Below are positions 61,778-64,000 of a stretch of DNA of 64,000 nucleotides, one piece after another. Position 1 is the stretch's first letter. The number at the start of each line of letters is the position of its first letter. The stretch is from Paragonimus skrjabini miyazakii (Eukaryota > Platyhelminthes > Trematoda > Plagiorchiida > Troglotrematidae): positions 17,957-81,956 of the forward strand of contig JTDE01000907.1 of the NCBI GenBank assembly GCA_014338405.1, in the 5' to 3' direction. The notes under the pieces are model-generated. The model was not told the DNA's origin. It searched no databases and saw only the letters and a program-made list of their open reading frames with translations. The translations under genes were made by a program, and so were the position numbers.

Positions 61778-61918
61778 TGTCGATATGATTCCGCTATTGT
61801 ATTTGGACGGGATAAGTTGGTATTGAATCTACGGATTGGACAAAATGCTTTTGATCGTGTCAAGGCCATTCCAGCCTGTCCAGTAGATCACACATTTGCT
61901 AGTGGTGTGTTAGTACTG
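61778..61918 (+). CDS. Candidate internal exon, unknown family
   Basis: Between a possible acceptor GTTACAG and the donor GTATGT lies an open frame of 47 codons in phase 0 at both ends: CRYDSAIVFGRDKLVLNLRI, then a segment ending ACPVDHTFASGVLVL. Composition and splice sites look genuine, but no family is recognised and an overlapping antisense frame exists. Confidence 0.35.
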
Positions 61919-62368
61919 GTATGTGTTATCCGGTAAAGTACACTGTTACATCAACAAAGCTCTATAAACTAGTTCCTCATTCTACTTCGTACGTTGTATC
62001 GGTGGTTACGTTAAATTTTGTTTCAAACCGTTTGACATGAAATCCTTCCAAAGTACTAATTGTATCAATTGAAATTCTGTTTTGAAATGTCTTCATTTTA
62101 GGACTATCAATAAACAAATCTTAGGAGGCTGATTGACGCAACATGTTCGAGTCTTATAACTGGTGGATTGCGAAACTATATCATACTCGATGACATTCAT
62201 TTAGGCTATACATATTTTTGTGCATCGCATGGTTACGGATGAAATGGCTTTATCGTGAAAGTGCTAAGTTCTCAGAATGGAGTTTGTCAGAGAAATGAAA
62301 GGTAGAACGATGAAGTAAGACAAGATCAGAGGTCTATCAACAATTTGTTTTTTTTTGCCGTCATTTAG

Positions 62369-62622
62369 TTTTTTATGTTAGGTATACAATAGACGAGGAT
62401 TCCCTTATCAACCTTGAGATTAGTTTTCATTCAGCTGCGAACAATGTTACCGCAGGAACTTTACTAACATCCCGTCAACTGTTGACATTGCCATATGGAT
62501 CCGGACAGGCTGGTTTGATACGAGAGCACACTGGCATGCATATGTTCTTATCGTGTACCGAAACTCCAATGCGTCTGATTAAGCGTACGAGCATTCGCCA
62601 GTCAGCTCAAAGTGCAAAGTAA
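62369..62622 (+). CDS. Candidate terminal exon, unknown family
   Basis: A strong pyrimidine tract ending CATTTAG precedes an open frame of about 84 codons that ends at TAA (62620-62622). It includes YTIDEDSLINLEISFHSAAN, then LPYGSGQAGLIREHTGMHMF and a basic tail. A second possible acceptor is TATGTTAG at 62381. In its reading frame neither acceptor fits the phase-0 donor at 61918, so if both are exons of one gene, another exon lies between them or a different donor is used. It is not part of a stomatin. Confidence 0.35.
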
Positions 62623-63475
62623 TCGCGATGCATAGGTGCTCCCGTCTGTTGAGTGCATACTGGTTAGCTAGTCTAGGTACCAATGATACGAAACAGCTAA
62701 AAATCAGTGACAAAGTGTTGACACGCTTAGAAGCTTAGAAGAGCAGAACTTGAATACAACAGACGAAAGGGATACTAAGGCATACGATTTGGAAATCGAT
62801 GAACGTTTATCCGTGCTATCAAGGGCACAATAGAGAAAATGAAAAACAATGACCATCAAAGCAAAACTTTGTTAGTTCAGTTCTACCATGGCAACGGTCA
62901 TTAGGGCCGAGTGATGGACCACAGGAACATACTTCTCTCTGGTGTCCTCGATTTCTTCTTGAATCCAATTTTTCTGTTTTCTAGAGAACGTACTTTTTGA
63001 CCAGGGATGTACAGTTCACCTCTCATTTACGAAAGTTTCACCTGTCTCTTAGACCTATGTCCAGCGGTTAGGTGCGAAGTGCACTACATTCCCAAACAAG
63101 TGTGAAACTAGAACATATGTAATGGTTATTGTTAACGGAAATGAGTTTAGAAAGCAATGGAGTGTTAAGATTAATGTAGTTTTGGGTCATCTAAACAAGG
63201 TCACACTTGTGCCAATTATGCATGCAAGTGTGTATTTTGGAAAAGTATGACGGAACCTATATAGCTGACCTGTACGGAACTCAAAATTAACCGAAGGTTC
63301 CATACTCAGACAGGCTTTTCAACTAACTCCTTTTGAAAAAGGTTTATCTCATATAAACTGATACCCTAACTACCTAACAACGTTCAGAATACTGTTCACG
63401 AAATTCGATTATTTCTACCACTTTTACTCGACCAACAAATCCTAATTGTGGATAATTGGTTGCATTTAACGAGAA
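62623..63475. other. Nothing recognised
   Basis: No domain-bearing frame and no known repeat were seen. Confidence 0.5.
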
Positions 63476-63690
63476 AGTTGCCGTGTGTCTTTTCGAGGCG
63501 AACGAGTAACATAAACGCTACTCACAGATGGTATGGCAATTCAGCCGTGTCTAACGTGAGATCACTGGTGCAATAATCAACACGATTGTCATAGGCAAAC
63601 GTGGACCGGAATCCAAGTATAGACCTGTTAAGTATATACGCTGTTGACAAGTTCTGACTTGTGTCTAATGCCTAAATTTAAAAAGGATTT
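63476..63690 (+). mobile_element. tRNA-like repeat, strongly decayed plus arm
   Basis: The order of landmarks is kept (head TTTCGAGGCGAACGAG, then AACGTGAGATCACTGGTGCA, a B-box remnant CCGGAATCCAAG, and GCTGTTGACAAGTTCTGA), but most positions have changed. This is one of the oldest copies in the window. Confidence 0.7.
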
Positions 63691-64000
63691 GCTGTTAATT
63701 ATAGCCGAACGTAACAAATGCGGTTACCTGTAAAACAGTATTCAATTTAAGGTTGTCAGTATCACTATTAACTAAGGCATATTCGGAATGTTTGGCCTAA
63801 AACCAACGTTTTTTTACATAACGAAGTTATCATACAATAGATGCTTTCAGCCTCAACTGGCAATGGTGAGCGCAGTGTGCATAAGTTGCACTGTCGCCAT
63901 ATAGATAATTTGTGATTGTACACCAATCATTCCTAGGAGTACTGTTCGTCGTGTCTTGGTACTTGTTTACTGGTAGACCAGGCAGTTTGTTCGGTTATTG

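Noticed and set aside
53533..64000. Remaining stomatin exons
   Set aside because: I looked for the ILT-DSVTV, TLRNVLGT and AAEGE segments and found none; they are likely outside the window.

Overview
This is a gene-poor stretch of a large eukaryotic genome. No bacterial-type gene layout is present. I infer a flatworm, most likely a digenean fluke. The reasons are a stomatin/MEC-2-type protein split by a very long intron, decayed Penelope-like retroelements, and much AT-biased non-coding DNA strewn with old short repeats. The species cannot be fixed from the sequence alone. Two runs of exactly 100 N (39918-40017 and 50690-50789) are scaffold gaps.

The only gene I can name securely is a stomatin (band 7/SPFH) family gene on the + strand. 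One exon (40594-40703) carries the membrane hairpin. The next (53377-53532) carries the start of the SPFH domain. Both join in phase 0 across a 12.7 kb intron. The 5' exon(s) and the rest of the SPFH domain were not found and probably lie upstream or beyond the right edge. Several exon-like open frames of unknown function also occur. The best are a six-cysteine exon (49629-49981, +) and a membrane-segment exon (41454-41775, -), both inside the stomatin intron; others lie at 18229-18519, 61778-61918 and 62369-62622.

Layout: 1-9.4 kb, nothing recognisable. About 9.4-9.6 kb, a 170-bp hairpin MITE. About 16.9-17.4 kb, a Penelope-like GIY-YIG fragment. From 21.7 kb rightwards, at least a dozen copies or fragments of one repeat family with tRNA-like A and B boxes. 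43.3-43.6 kb, a second Penelope-like C-terminus. 44.6-46.1 kb, two equal 324-bp inverted arms around an 888-bp spacer. 52.4-53.2 kb, a hairpin joined to one arm of the tRNA-like family.

The most unusual thing here is that tRNA-like repeat family. Several copies are not single SINEs but head-to-head palindromes. Two arms point away from a shared centre, each with its own Pol III-type A and B box and each ending in the same outer motif (ACTGATGAGTAGTC). Copies at 21.7, 23.1, 52.4 and 58.9 kb show the centre intact, expanded or deleted to different extents. I interpret this as a fold-back, bidirectional Pol III element, or a SINE that was captured by a palindromic DNA element.
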